Assembly: GCF_963678635.1 (NCBI RefSeq)
Contig: NC_087067.1
Span: forward strand, 17,375,018 to 17,429,638
Reading direction: 5' to 3'
From: Symsagittifera roscoffensis
Taxonomy: Eukaryota; Xenacoelomorpha; Acoela; Convolutidae
DNA length: 54,621 bases
Translations under genes and position numbers: made by a program
Shown here: positions 1 through 8,913 of the stretch, piece by piece
Layout of the letters: each line of letters starts with the position of its first letter
How positions within the stretch are numbered: the first letter of the stretch is position 1
Notes under the pieces: generated by a model
The model's database searches: none
Seen by the model: only the letters and a program-made list of their open reading frames with translations
What the model was told of the DNA's origin: nothing

Positions 1-96
1 ATTTCTGCATGTAATCTAGTTAATTTGATTGTTTTGACCAAAGCCGAAAGCAGTAACGTTTTTGTCGACCCGATGTTAGAAAAGACCACCGAAAAG
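1..96 (+). repeat. Right-hand part of an older LTR (LTR2), cut by element A
   Basis: These 96 bases match, at roughly 85-90%, bases about 19158-19253 inside the solo LTR at 18449-19369. The match stops abruptly at base 97, where the LTR of element A begins, and resumes at 24582. The window therefore opens inside a plus-oriented LTR of a related gypsy subfamily that was split by the insertion of element A. By comparison with the 921-bp intact copy, about 700 bp should lie to the left of the window. Confidence 0.8.
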
Positions 97-980
97 TGTA
101 ACATTCGCCCAAATACTACACAGCGACGGAGCGTAGAAAAAGTACCTATTAACGACTGGCAGGCGTCAGTTACCTTAATCCTACTCGTTTTTCACCGTCT
201 CGACTTTGCCAGTTGATTTTCTGGTCTGTCTAGGGCTAAGTAAAAAGTTACCATTTTTAGGCCATCAGTCAAACGACTTTTGATCAGCTTTCGTTTACAT
301 GCGAACACAACCACATAGCTGAGTCTCGGATCCTCAGACTACGTGATTGTCATTAAAAACACGGCTCGAACAACCTATTTTAACATATTTTTGTGTGACA
401 GTTCTATATTAAATCCATTGGAGATGGATTGACCCTTTCCTTTTCCTAGCTACTCATGTTCTGAAATATCAAACAATAACGGTGTTAATTAAGAGATCTA
501 TGACATTCCAGCAGCTATAAAGTTAGTTTATACAGTCCCTTCACATACAACAGTCTCTGGGGGACCAAGCCTCCGCTCCCGTAATATTCCTGAGATAACG
601 CTCTTATCTCCTCTAATTTGTGTCCCGGGAGGGTTCCGTGGTGTATTTCTTCCCCCACTGAAGCCTCCTTCTCCACCAATACCTGTTGACAAGTGTCTTA
701 TCGTGCGTTGTTGCCACGATAAGAGGCTTCGTATTTTCCGTCTCTGGTACGACTGTTTTTCACAATATCTGTCGTTGTTCTGAATTTCGTCACTTTTTCA
801 GTCAAAATGGCCGTTTTTCGTATTTCTGAGAAATATTCTTCTTCCAATCGAAATTTTAAAAATAAAAATTCTAGAATATTCCGACCCTCCTTCGCAATAC
901 TTTTTTGTCAATAAGGCCTTTAGTCGTTCTTTTTTACGTCGCCGGAAGGTTGTGCTGCGCCAGTCTGGCAGAATGGCACA
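97..980 (-). repeat. 3' LTR of element A
   Basis: This 884-bp repeat has the same length as 23698-24581, and I see only about ten single-base differences between them. Examples are GTAGAAAAA versus GTAAAAAAA near 134 and GCGCCAG versus GTGCCAG near 958. It is read 5' to 3' on the minus strand, where it starts TGTGCC and ends GTTACA. Its last 14 bases on that strand are mirrored in the LTR ends of the related solo LTR. It lies at the left because the element is coded right to left. Confidence 0.9.
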
Positions 981-993
981 TACTCCCCGGACA
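981..993 (-). promoter_or_regulatory. Polypurine tract next to the 3' LTR
   Basis: On the minus strand the bases just upstream of the 3' LTR read TGTCCGGGGAGTA, a short purine-rich run in the place where Ty3/gypsy elements prime plus-strand DNA synthesis. The same 12-mer recurs inside pol and at 11623-11634. The position is clear; the exact primer ends are inferred. Confidence 0.6.
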
Positions 994-1728
994 GTCCCCA
1001 TCAATGTCCCTATTGATCGCATAACACCGGGTTATCGTCAAGTAGTTATCCAGTTTTCTGTAATCAATCTTACTAATCGCATAAGAAAATGAAATTTATC
1101 TACCCCACCTCAACTCACTACGTGTTCACAAATGGCATCGTACTACATCTCACTGCCTTTCAACATTTTCACAAAATTTGCACCATGAGGAGTGTCTTAG
1201 ATAAAATTTCTTTTCTGACTACTTTACGTCGTCTTGCCATAAAACTTCTTTTCGTTCTTTGTGATTAAAAAGTGGGACGTGGCACGGCCACGCACCCGTT
1301 AAAATTAACTTAACTTCACTCACCAAGTATAATCAGTCATTTATGCGGTCCTTTCAATATTAAAACTAAGAAACTCTGTGGCTAGGAAAGTTATTGAGTT
1401 ACCCACCCTTCTCGAGCGAGTTTACTCAAACTTACCATGTCGCCACACAGTGAATTTGTGTCTTACACAGGTTAAAAACCTCAATTGTGAATAAATAGGT
1501 AAATATACTCACCTAGATTCCTCATATACATACATAAATAGCCATAACTAAAATCAAGAATTTCAACAATTTTAACAATTGCAACATTTTCAAAGTTTGG
1601 TTTGACCAAACTAGATCAAAACAGAAAGTTTCACAAGTTCAATAATCAAAACTTGATTGATTGGTTTAAGTTTTAGCACACAAAGACAATCAAGTTTTTT
1701 CTCCTTCTCTTCTCCTCTTTGGTCATCT
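994..1728 (-). other. 3' untranslated region of element A
   Basis: About 735 bases separate the stop of the giant ORF from the polypurine tract. Base composition becomes AT-rich and I see no open frame of note. Nothing else recognisable is present apart from A/T-rich stretches near 1550-1690. Confidence 0.6.
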
Positions 1729-4700
1729 TCATTCCATCACTTCTCCATCCTGATGTTCATCGTCACTGTCTTCCAGAACTTTCTCCAACATGTCCATAGA
1801 GTTGCGGGCCGTGCCCCAACTCTCCTGCTCCAACAGCCTCGGTTTGCAACAAGGTAGCAAGTCCACATTCACCTTCTGCTCCCGGTTCCTGCAAAAGCTG
1901 TTGTGAAGACATAGGCTCACGTTTCGTTCTAGGTCAGCTCTTAAGACCTCTTTCTTCTCATCTTCAGTAACACAAGGCGCTCCAGCTACCCGCTTCACCG
2001 CTGTGGTGACCGCGTTTCTCTGCGTCAAGAATGCTCTCTTATAGGCTCCTGGTCCTATATCTAGCTGGAAAGATTGATAGGCTTCTGTGTTCCTCGACAT
2101 GTGACGCTTCGCGCGTTCATACATCCATGATGTCATCACTGCACGGAACCAAGGCATCAATCTTTGCCTTGACCATATTCTTTCAATGGCTTTAGGTATC
2201 CTCAGAACCTTGCAGGTGGTTCTGAAAAGATCCAATTCACGACTCATCTTCACGTCGCTCAACTGCTCAGGAGTCGGCACGGCCGTCTCCTGCTCATTTG
2301 TGTCCGCGTTAGCCTCCAGCCATCTCACTGCCAGCGTGGCACTAACCACCACGATTGACATCTGTTGATTCTGATCGGGCAACCCCGTAGAGTACAACTC
2401 CTCCACGTCCCATACTAGCATTAGATTCCCGCGTTTGGGGTACCACAACGTCTGCGCCAAGCAGTGGCAAGGATACTCCCCATGGGTTCTCACTATGTTC
2501 CTTCGGGTCCGATACCCTGAGGCTCCCAGCAACGGTTCCACCTCCATCAGAATTCTGTGTAAGTCGTCTTTTTCTTCTATTGTGGGGAATTCAGTGGGTA
2601 AGGCTCCACTCGCTTTCTGTTTCTGGAACTCACTCACATTGCCTTCACTCAATCTCAGAAACTCTTCACCCACCACATCTTGCAACTCGCCTTCAGATCT
2701 CTTCGGGACTGCCCGAAAGATCTTTGCCAACAAACCATGTGACCTCTCCGACATCCTGGCCAACCTCACGCACTTTGGCACAGAGAAAAGTTGATCAATC
2801 AACACCTGCTGTGTCCTCCCATCCATCACCACCATGTGTGTAGGATATCTACTACTGCAATATGGTGCGGAGCTTGAACCCACCAGATACTTTGAACCAG
2901 TCGGTTTATGATAGGCCTCACTATCTTTCAGATTCATCTCGTTCTCCAGAGCTTCTCTCCAGCCTCCGATCTTCTGCTCTGTCTGCAATGCTCCAGGGAA
3001 TACTTCCACGCTGAGGGTCGTCACTAGCTCATGGGCACGCTCCAGGCGCTCAAGCGATTCAATCGAACTCGTCATGCTGCAAAATCCCAAGGCTGTGATC
3101 AAATTTACGTCCGTCACCCCATGACAGTCCGCGACCAACTCCATACCACTTTTATCCGACATGCTCAGTCTTCCGTACAATCGTGCCAGTTGCCGATGCT
3201 GCTCGCTCAGCGTAACCAGGCAGTGTCCCAGGTTACAAACATGTCCTTCCATCCCACTGTGTTGAGCCAAGCATGTGCCTTGCTTCAACCAATTACTCGA
3301 TGGACCTTCCTCGGACAGCTCCGTGGATGGGTTGCTCTTCCGCTTCGTCAATTTCATGGCCAGCAGATGATGTATCATGGCCAGATCATGTAAACTCGCG
3401 TCATCATCTAGGTCTAACGTGATGTCCGCCGTCATGTCCCAGATTAAACCGGCATTAGGATGAGGGCACCAAGAAGGCTTCATGAGTTCCCACATCGTCA
3501 CTAGACTGGTTTTCAAGGGACCGTCCCAAGAACCACAATCAAAACTCACTTGCCCCTTTAGCTCGGGAACCGAGGGTTCGACCACTCGTTCTTCCAAAAT
3601 AATTCCCAGCTTGGGTTGTTCCACCATCAGCATCCCAGTTTCTTTAATACGTTCAACCCAGAAATTGAGTACTATGACTTGCTCATAGTCGAAGTACGCT
3701 TCCCTGGCTTCTTCATTCACGAAGGGATTATACGCCATCCCCGGTATGCCAGACACATATTGGAATGACTTCAGTTTCCCTAGTGTTGCAAACTCTTTTT
3801 GTCCTCTGACCGCTTCAATCAACTCCCGGCTCACTTTCAATTCTTTGTTGGAATATCTTCTCACCTCTTCCAACTTGCGATAGCTTTCCATATCATTCGA
3901 CTCCTTGCTTGGCACAGTCAATGGCATGTCCTGATATAGTTCCAGGAGTGCCCTAAGGAAGTTCCTTTCACAATCAACTCCCTCTTGCCGAATGATCTTT
4001 ATGCATTCTCCCAAAACAGGAGTGGGGATACGATCCACCACGAACCTGACAAAGCAAAGGGCATCCTTACGCTTAGCCCATGCTATCGCAGAATCGTCTT
4101 TCGAAATCAACGCTCGCAGAGCTTCCATCAACTCCAGTTCCTGTTCCCGTGATTTCGAATCATTACTGGCTTCATACTCCGCTCTCTTGATGCCCATCAA
4201 GCAACAAGCCAACCGTACTTGCAGATCAGTTCTCACGCAAGGATGAGCCAGGTATGCCGCCACTGTAGCAGGTGCATGCATCGCCTCGTCGAAGTATCTC
4301 TGGAGGGCCGCCCTCCAGGAGATTTCCAGCAATTTTTCCAATCCGACTTCGTTCGCTTCAGAGGACATTACCGTGCCGTATTCTTTTCGATTTAAGTTCG
4401 AATTTTCCGTGAGCTCTTTCAGATGTTCCTGCATGGCTCGCTTCTCGCTCCAAGCCATCATATGCCCTCTCGCGGAGTTTCTCGCTTTCAACATTTCCAC
4501 ATAACCTCCTGCTGGATCTCCCATGTGGACTGATTCTGGCACAGTAACTCGACTGTACTCGACCACGTCGAGTTGTCCTTCCAGCTTCAACTTGGCTATG
4601 TTGGTCCGCGAGGGCCTGTAATCTTCAAGTCCTCCAGATCCACATTGACTGATGATCTCCATCTCTAATTTAGTGTCTGCCAGGGTTCGTGCTGTTTTCT

Positions 4701-7593
4701 TTGATCTTACGGCAGTCGTGGTCAGACCAGCCAAGAGCATAGGGGGTATCAGATTCTCTTTTTCTCCCCCTGTCAGCGTTGCACTATCTCCTTGCCCGCT
4801 CTCACCTGAACGACCTGCGCTCGTTAAAGGGGTCACCACTGCGTTGGCTCTCGACTTCACCACTCTCGGGTTTATGGCTCGACTTCCTGCCTTCCCTTTT
4901 AGTCGCTTCAGCCCCTTCCTGGCTCGTCTAACAGATAATTTCTTTGCAACCTGCTGATCATCGGCACTGTCTTCTGTTACTGACTCGGTCAGAACATCCG
5001 ACTCCATGGAGTTCACTATTTTCTCCAGGACCTCACGCATGATGGGTTGGTTCAACCCCACCTTCATTATGGACTGCGTCCCATATCGCCTTATCACGTC
5101 CCATGATCTTTCCATGAAAAACACTCGGCTCCAGGTTGTCCCTGTCTTGCCTTCTAGCTCACTCTGATATCTCTCCCATTCCTCTTCCGGCAACGTGCTC
5201 AGGAAGGATACCCTCATTGGTTCTTCGATTTTTCTCCTCCGTGGTGACTCATGGAGCAATCTCTGCGGATCCCTGCTTTGGCACTCTCTCGCCTGGCTTA
5301 TTGGGTCTATCGGGGATAAGTCGGCCGACGCCTCCTTTGTAGGGGACATGAAAGACGATGGCGTCATTAGCAATAGACTCCCATCGACTTCCCCATCGTC
5401 GTCTTCACTAAACCGGTATTCTAGCAAGTCTCTCTCTAACGCTCTCAGATCCGTCTCACCCGTTTTTCCCGTCTTTCCCTCGGTATCGTTGTCGTCATGA
5501 TCCATCAAATCATCATCACCTGCATCAGGTTTCGGCCTGGGTCCTGAAGGTCCTTGTCGTGAGTCAGTGCCCGAGTCGGGCCGAGCCGGGACGGCCATGT
5601 CTCCTGCATGATAAAACAACTCATCATTCACCAGGAATTCTACAGATTCCTCGCCATGTGGTGGTAGGTCCTCTATCGTTATATATGAGCCCCCTCTGCT
5701 CTCCTTTGCCACTTCCATCATCACTACCTTCACTTCTCCTGACCACTTCAGTCTTGATAAGTCATCCGTGGGAGAATACACTTCGTTCCACATTTCGGCC
5801 GAGACCTCTGGTCTCCTGGAAGGTAGTGCCTTGATCTTCTTCCTACTCCAAGCATCAGGAAATGAGAAGTCGAACGTGTGCGCGGCTGCCACATTCCAGC
5901 CGATGAAGCGCGGCTCCATCCCTTCACTCCACTTCAACATTCTCTTCTCTGCGTCACGAGCTGCTCCGATGCGAGGGGCAATGATGGGAGATGTGACTCC
6001 CAACAACATCCTCCTTATCGGTGGATATCGAGGGCATTGGTCCGGCAGCGGCCTGGACCCAGAAAGCCACGCTTGCTGGTTCTCTTTGGCGTGTGCATAG
6101 GCCTCTGGTAAGAGTGGCACCCCCATAGCCGCTCCCGTATCCTTTACTACTGGTCTTAAGTTCCAAAGCTTCGGGTTGAACTGGATATGAGAAAGTTCCT
6201 CACGGCCCATTCGGCATTTGAAGTGGTTGTTGAAATCCATCAACATCCAACCTGGCTCCGCTATTCTTCCGAACAACCTATCGTCACTGGCCAGCCCTCT
6301 CAACTCACTCTGTTCTACCCAGTTCAGTACGGAACAGTCCACGACTGAGACCAGGTTGACGTACAACACTGAATTCCTGTACGCCTTAACTTGTACATCC
6401 GGGAACGCAAAAGACATCACCGGTCCATACACCACTGTGACGAATTCCCGCAGTCCGTGGACCAGAGCCAACGGATCAATCCGCATCATGACAGCTAAGT
6501 CCGTCAGTAAGGGCATGCCACAATACTGCTTACTCTCGCCCGCATTCGTCGCCACCTTATCTTCTCCCGTGACGCTTCTGTTCTGTTGTAAGAGGTATTG
6601 AAGCAGGAGAGTCCTCCAATCTTTCATCTTCTTGAGCGAGGCGGTTTCCAACTGTGCATTGAAATCACGACTCGGTCCCTGTAGTTGTTCAGGGTAACGT
6701 AACAGCACAAGCAAATCACCCAGTCGACCGTAGGTCATAGCAATCAGAGTCAGGAGTCCATCCAATCTCAAATCGGCTAACGCTTGGGTGAAGAGATTCG
6801 CCGGCCCCTTCACGAAATTTTCGTGACCAAATGTCACGTACAAGGCTAATACCAGGCCAATCGATAACTTCCTGATGTCTCTGACAAAACTCGCAATCAA
6901 GTTCCGGGATGCCCTAGGATAGCACGTCGATAGGAAGGATGTCGTCCATCCCACTCCCATTCCTCCCAAGATAGCATCCGATCGTTCGTACTGTGCCCTC
7001 GTGGCTAGCACGTCAGCTTGGAACTTGTCCAGTGACATCGTGTTTACGTCCTGCATTAGTTTCAACATCATGCCCCCAGTTAACTCCCGGGCATCAAACA
7101 GGTTTTTCAGGTACACGTGTATCTCCTTTATCACTGCCGGCGCGTGCTCGAACGCGTCCTTACCCAAGGTGCACAGCCTTGGTGACAAGTACAACCATAT
7201 GTTGTTGTGCGGCTTCGTGCGCAAAGCCATTGCCATGAGATCTTCTTCGGCTGCTGTCATGTTCTTCCTGACTGTCATGCCCTGCTCATTCTCGGCCTGA
7301 TCCATCTGTCTGAACCAGAGATCATCAGCCACCTGTTGTACTAACAGATGATCGTCATCCACCCCTGGTCTTAGCTTCAGCAACCTGGCAAAGTTGGACA
7401 GCTCCAACCCCAGAACTTCATCTAGCACCAACCGAGTTGTGCTACAATCTCTGAGCCCCTGTATGGCATTCGAAATGTCAGCCCAAACGGCGGGAAGCTC
7501 AGATCGGGACGGGTAGTAATTGTCCGGGTCCACTACTCTGTTTGGGGCAGGAATTATCACATTGAACCTCCCCTCTGCTATTGTTGTGACCAT
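1729..7593 (-). CDS. Giant accessory ORF of element A, 1,954 codons, unknown function
   Basis: I do not recognise this protein as a whole. Its first 40 residues look like the last block of an SGNH hydrolase whose earlier blocks lie in the 435-codon ORF just upstream. The reading frame is the same, and only one TAA codon and four sense codons separate the two. Here the usual Asp-x-x-His block reads DPDNYY, so the histidine is replaced by tyrosine. Residues 50-660 look globular and helical. Residues about 670-740 are strongly acidic and proline/serine-rich, residues about 883-915 are strongly basic, and residues 1040-1900 are again globular and rich in Leu, Glu and Arg. The C-terminus is acidic. 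I see no signal peptide, no clear membrane anchor and no furin-like site, so it does not resemble an envelope protein. An unbroken frame of this length implies recent coding function. Together with the upstream ORF it would make a polyprotein of about 2,390 codons. Confidence 0.75.
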   Translation of the reverse strand: MVTTIAEGRFNVIIPAPNRVVDPDNYYPSRSELPAVWADISNAIQGLRDCSTTRLVLDEVLGLELSNFARLLKLRPGVDDDHLLVQQVADDLWFRQMDQAENEQGMTVRKNMTAAEEDLMAMALRTKPHNNIWLYLSPRLCTLGKDAFEHAPAVIKEIHVYLKNLFDARELTGGMMLKLMQDVNTMSLDKFQADVLATRAQYERSDAILGGMGVGWTTSFLSTCYPRASRNLIASFVRDIRKLSIGLVLALYVTFGHENFVKGPANLFTQALADLRLDGLLTLIAMTYGRLGDLLVLLRYPEQLQGPSRDFNAQLETASLKKMKDWRTLLLQYLLQQNRSVTGEDKVATNAGESKQYCGMPLLTDLAVMMRIDPLALVHGLREFVTVVYGPVMSFAFPDVQVKAYRNSVLYVNLVSVVDCSVLNWVEQSELRGLASDDRLFGRIAEPGWMLMDFNNHFKCRMGREELSHIQFNPKLWNLRPVVKDTGAAMGVPLLPEAYAHAKENQQAWLSGSRPLPDQCPRYPPIRRMLLGVTSPIIAPRIGAARDAEKRMLKWSEGMEPRFIGWNVAAAHTFDFSFPDAWSRKKIKALPSRRPEVSAEMWNEVYSPTDDLSRLKWSGEVKVVMMEVAKESRGGSYITIEDLPPHGEESVEFLVNDELFYHAGDMAVPARPDSGTDSRQGPSGPRPKPDAGDDDLMDHDDNDTEGKTGKTGETDLRALERDLLEYRFSEDDDGEVDGSLLLMTPSSFMSPTKEASADLSPIDPISQARECQSRDPQRLLHESPRRRKIEEPMRVSFLSTLPEEEWERYQSELEGKTGTTWSRVFFMERSWDVIRRYGTQSIMKVGLNQPIMREVLEKIVNSMESDVLTESVTEDSADDQQVAKKLSVRRARKGLKRLKGKAGSRAINPRVVKSRANAVVTPLTSAGRSGESGQGDSATLTGGEKENLIPPMLLAGLTTTAVRSKKTARTLADTKLEMEIISQCGSGGLEDYRPSRTNIAKLKLEGQLDVVEYSRVTVPESVHMGDPAGGYVEMLKARNSARGHMMAWSEKRAMQEHLKELTENSNLNRKEYGTVMSSEANEVGLEKLLEISWRAALQRYFDEAMHAPATVAAYLAHPCVRTDLQVRLACCLMGIKRAEYEASNDSKSREQELELMEALRALISKDDSAIAWAKRKDALCFVRFVVDRIPTPVLGECIKIIRQEGVDCERNFLRALLELYQDMPLTVPSKESNDMESYRKLEEVRRYSNKELKVSRELIEAVRGQKEFATLGKLKSFQYVSGIPGMAYNPFVNEEAREAYFDYEQVIVLNFWVERIKETGMLMVEQPKLGIILEERVVEPSVPELKGQVSFDCGSWDGPLKTSLVTMWELMKPSWCPHPNAGLIWDMTADITLDLDDDASLHDLAMIHHLLAMKLTKRKSNPSTELSEEGPSSNWLKQGTCLAQHSGMEGHVCNLGHCLVTLSEQHRQLARLYGRLSMSDKSGMELVADCHGVTDVNLITALGFCSMTSSIESLERLERAHELVTTLSVEVFPGALQTEQKIGGWREALENEMNLKDSEAYHKPTGSKYLVGSSSAPYCSSRYPTHMVVMDGRTQQVLIDQLFSVPKCVRLARMSERSHGLLAKIFRAVPKRSEGELQDVVGEEFLRLSEGNVSEFQKQKASGALPTEFPTIEEKDDLHRILMEVEPLLGASGYRTRRNIVRTHGEYPCHCLAQTLWYPKRGNLMLVWDVEELYSTGLPDQNQQMSIVVVSATLAVRWLEANADTNEQETAVPTPEQLSDVKMSRELDLFRTTCKVLRIPKAIERIWSRQRLMPWFRAVMTSWMYERAKRHMSRNTEAYQSFQLDIGPGAYKRAFLTQRNAVTTAVKRVAGAPCVTEDEKKEVLRADLERNVSLCLHNSFCRNREQKVNVDLLPCCKPRLLEQESWGTARNSMDMLEKVLEDSDDEHQDGEVME

Positions 7594-7605
7594 TGTATAT
7601 ACAAA

Positions 7606-8913
7606 TTAGAGGGGTTCTGGTAATGCAGCGTACCCTGGTGACAATACAAAGATCATCTTCACCACATTCATGGTGAAGCGTTGTCTTGCTGCTGCCTCTA
7701 CCTCAGCCATCGCCGAGAGCAGTGTCATTATCGCCTCCCCTATAACCTCGTTACTCGGGATCGACCCATCCGTCAGACGTGACAATAAGCCCCTGCTTTG
7801 CAGATGATCATTTGAGCCTGCAACCACTATTACCTGCGGCTCCATACTGACCACCCTTCGCACACTTATCATCATGCCGATTGCTTGTCCCCAGTCCAAT
7901 TTAGGTGCCGTCAAGAAAATCACGTCGGGCCAAAAGAGGGAACGGGGCGTGTAGAGATAATCGGAACTGGCCACGATCAGATACTTCGCAGCTTTCATCT
8001 CTAAGGGATCGTAAGCAGCGAACAGGCCATCGCCTATTGGGGCCTTCAGTTTCCCATATCTCTGTTCATCTCCATCTACCATAGTCATTCGGGGATAATC
8101 CCTTGAATACTCGCCAGGCGTCTGACCAGTTGGTTTAGCGAACTGCCTGTACATCTTATGATGCTTGTTATTGGGCTTGTTCTCTGTCTGAAACTTGCCC
8201 CTTCGAGCAGGTGGCGTCAATTCCCGGGCTCTCTGTCTGACGTCTGTAAGGGATCGTGTGTTCAAAGGTCCAAAGGTATTGTCCTGAGGCAACCCGTTCA
8301 AGTCTGCATGTCGGAGCGTAGTCGTAGAGCTGAACTGCTCCTGTTCTGCTAGCAGCCAATCCACGCCTGGTATCCGATACAATCGCGACACCGTGGGACT
8401 TTCTCCGCCAATCATTCTCATCGCGTCCTCCCGACACGTCAGGGTATTCATGTTCAGCTTCGTGGACATGTCCGTCTTATACTGTCCCCAATGACTAGGG
8501 TCTGATCGATTCCAAAGCAGCAGGCTGCCTGGTTCAACTCCTTCCGCAGGCACGGCGCTCGTAGACGATCCTGCTGCTGGAGCAGGGTTCGCCGTGGCGG
8601 GTGGATCATTCCTCCTAGACACGGTCTGGGAGTTATTTCTGTTTTGAACCACTGATCTGCCGAGTCGGCTTTCAAGCGGTTGTATTCTGGGAGGAGGAGC
8701 AGTCCCCAGCCTCTCTCTCACGTTTGAGCTAGGAGTGGTGGGTGCGGCTACAACCGTCTCCATTGCCAAGGGCCCTAGGCGGTTGACGAGGGACTCGGGC
8801 ACGCTTGCCCTTATTCTACTTCCTCCGGTCGTTGAACTGGTCCGAGCCAGAGAACTGGTCGCCCTCGACTCCTGCTCCATTTCTCTCAATTGCGTCTGAA
8901 ATATATCATTCAT
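7606..8913 (-). CDS. 435-codon accessory ORF with a degenerate SGNH-hydrolase-like domain
   Basis: The first 300 residues are low-complexity, rich in Ser, Thr, Pro and Arg. From residue 311 the pattern resembles an SGNH hydrolase. A hydrophobic strand runs into SSD (316-318) where GDS is usual, which keeps a serine, and a second strand ends in GSND (366-369), the classic block III motif. The ORF ends at a TAA (7606-7608), but the same frame continues after it for 1,954 codons and supplies what looks like block V. The domain is thus split by a stop codon, either a nonsense mutation or a readthrough site. Its ATG overlaps the stop of the preceding ORF as ATGA, a spacing typical of termination-reinitiation. 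The missing His and altered GDS suggest a non-catalytic fold. Confidence 0.7.
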   Translation of the reverse strand: MNDIFQTQLREMEQESRATSSLARTSSTTGGSRIRASVPESLVNRLGPLAMETVVAAPTTPSSNVRERLGTAPPPRIQPLESRLGRSVVQNRNNSQTVSRRNDPPATANPAPAAGSSTSAVPAEGVEPGSLLLWNRSDPSHWGQYKTDMSTKLNMNTLTCREDAMRMIGGESPTVSRLYRIPGVDWLLAEQEQFSSTTTLRHADLNGLPQDNTFGPLNTRSLTDVRQRARELTPPARRGKFQTENKPNNKHHKMYRQFAKPTGQTPGEYSRDYPRMTMVDGDEQRYGKLKAPIGDGLFAAYDPLEMKAAKYLIVASSDYLYTPRSLFWPDVIFLTAPKLDWGQAIGMMISVRRVVSMEPQVIVVAGSNDHLQSRGLLSRLTDGSIPSNEVIGEAIMTLLSAMAEVEAAARQRFTMNVVKMIFVLSPGYAALPEPL

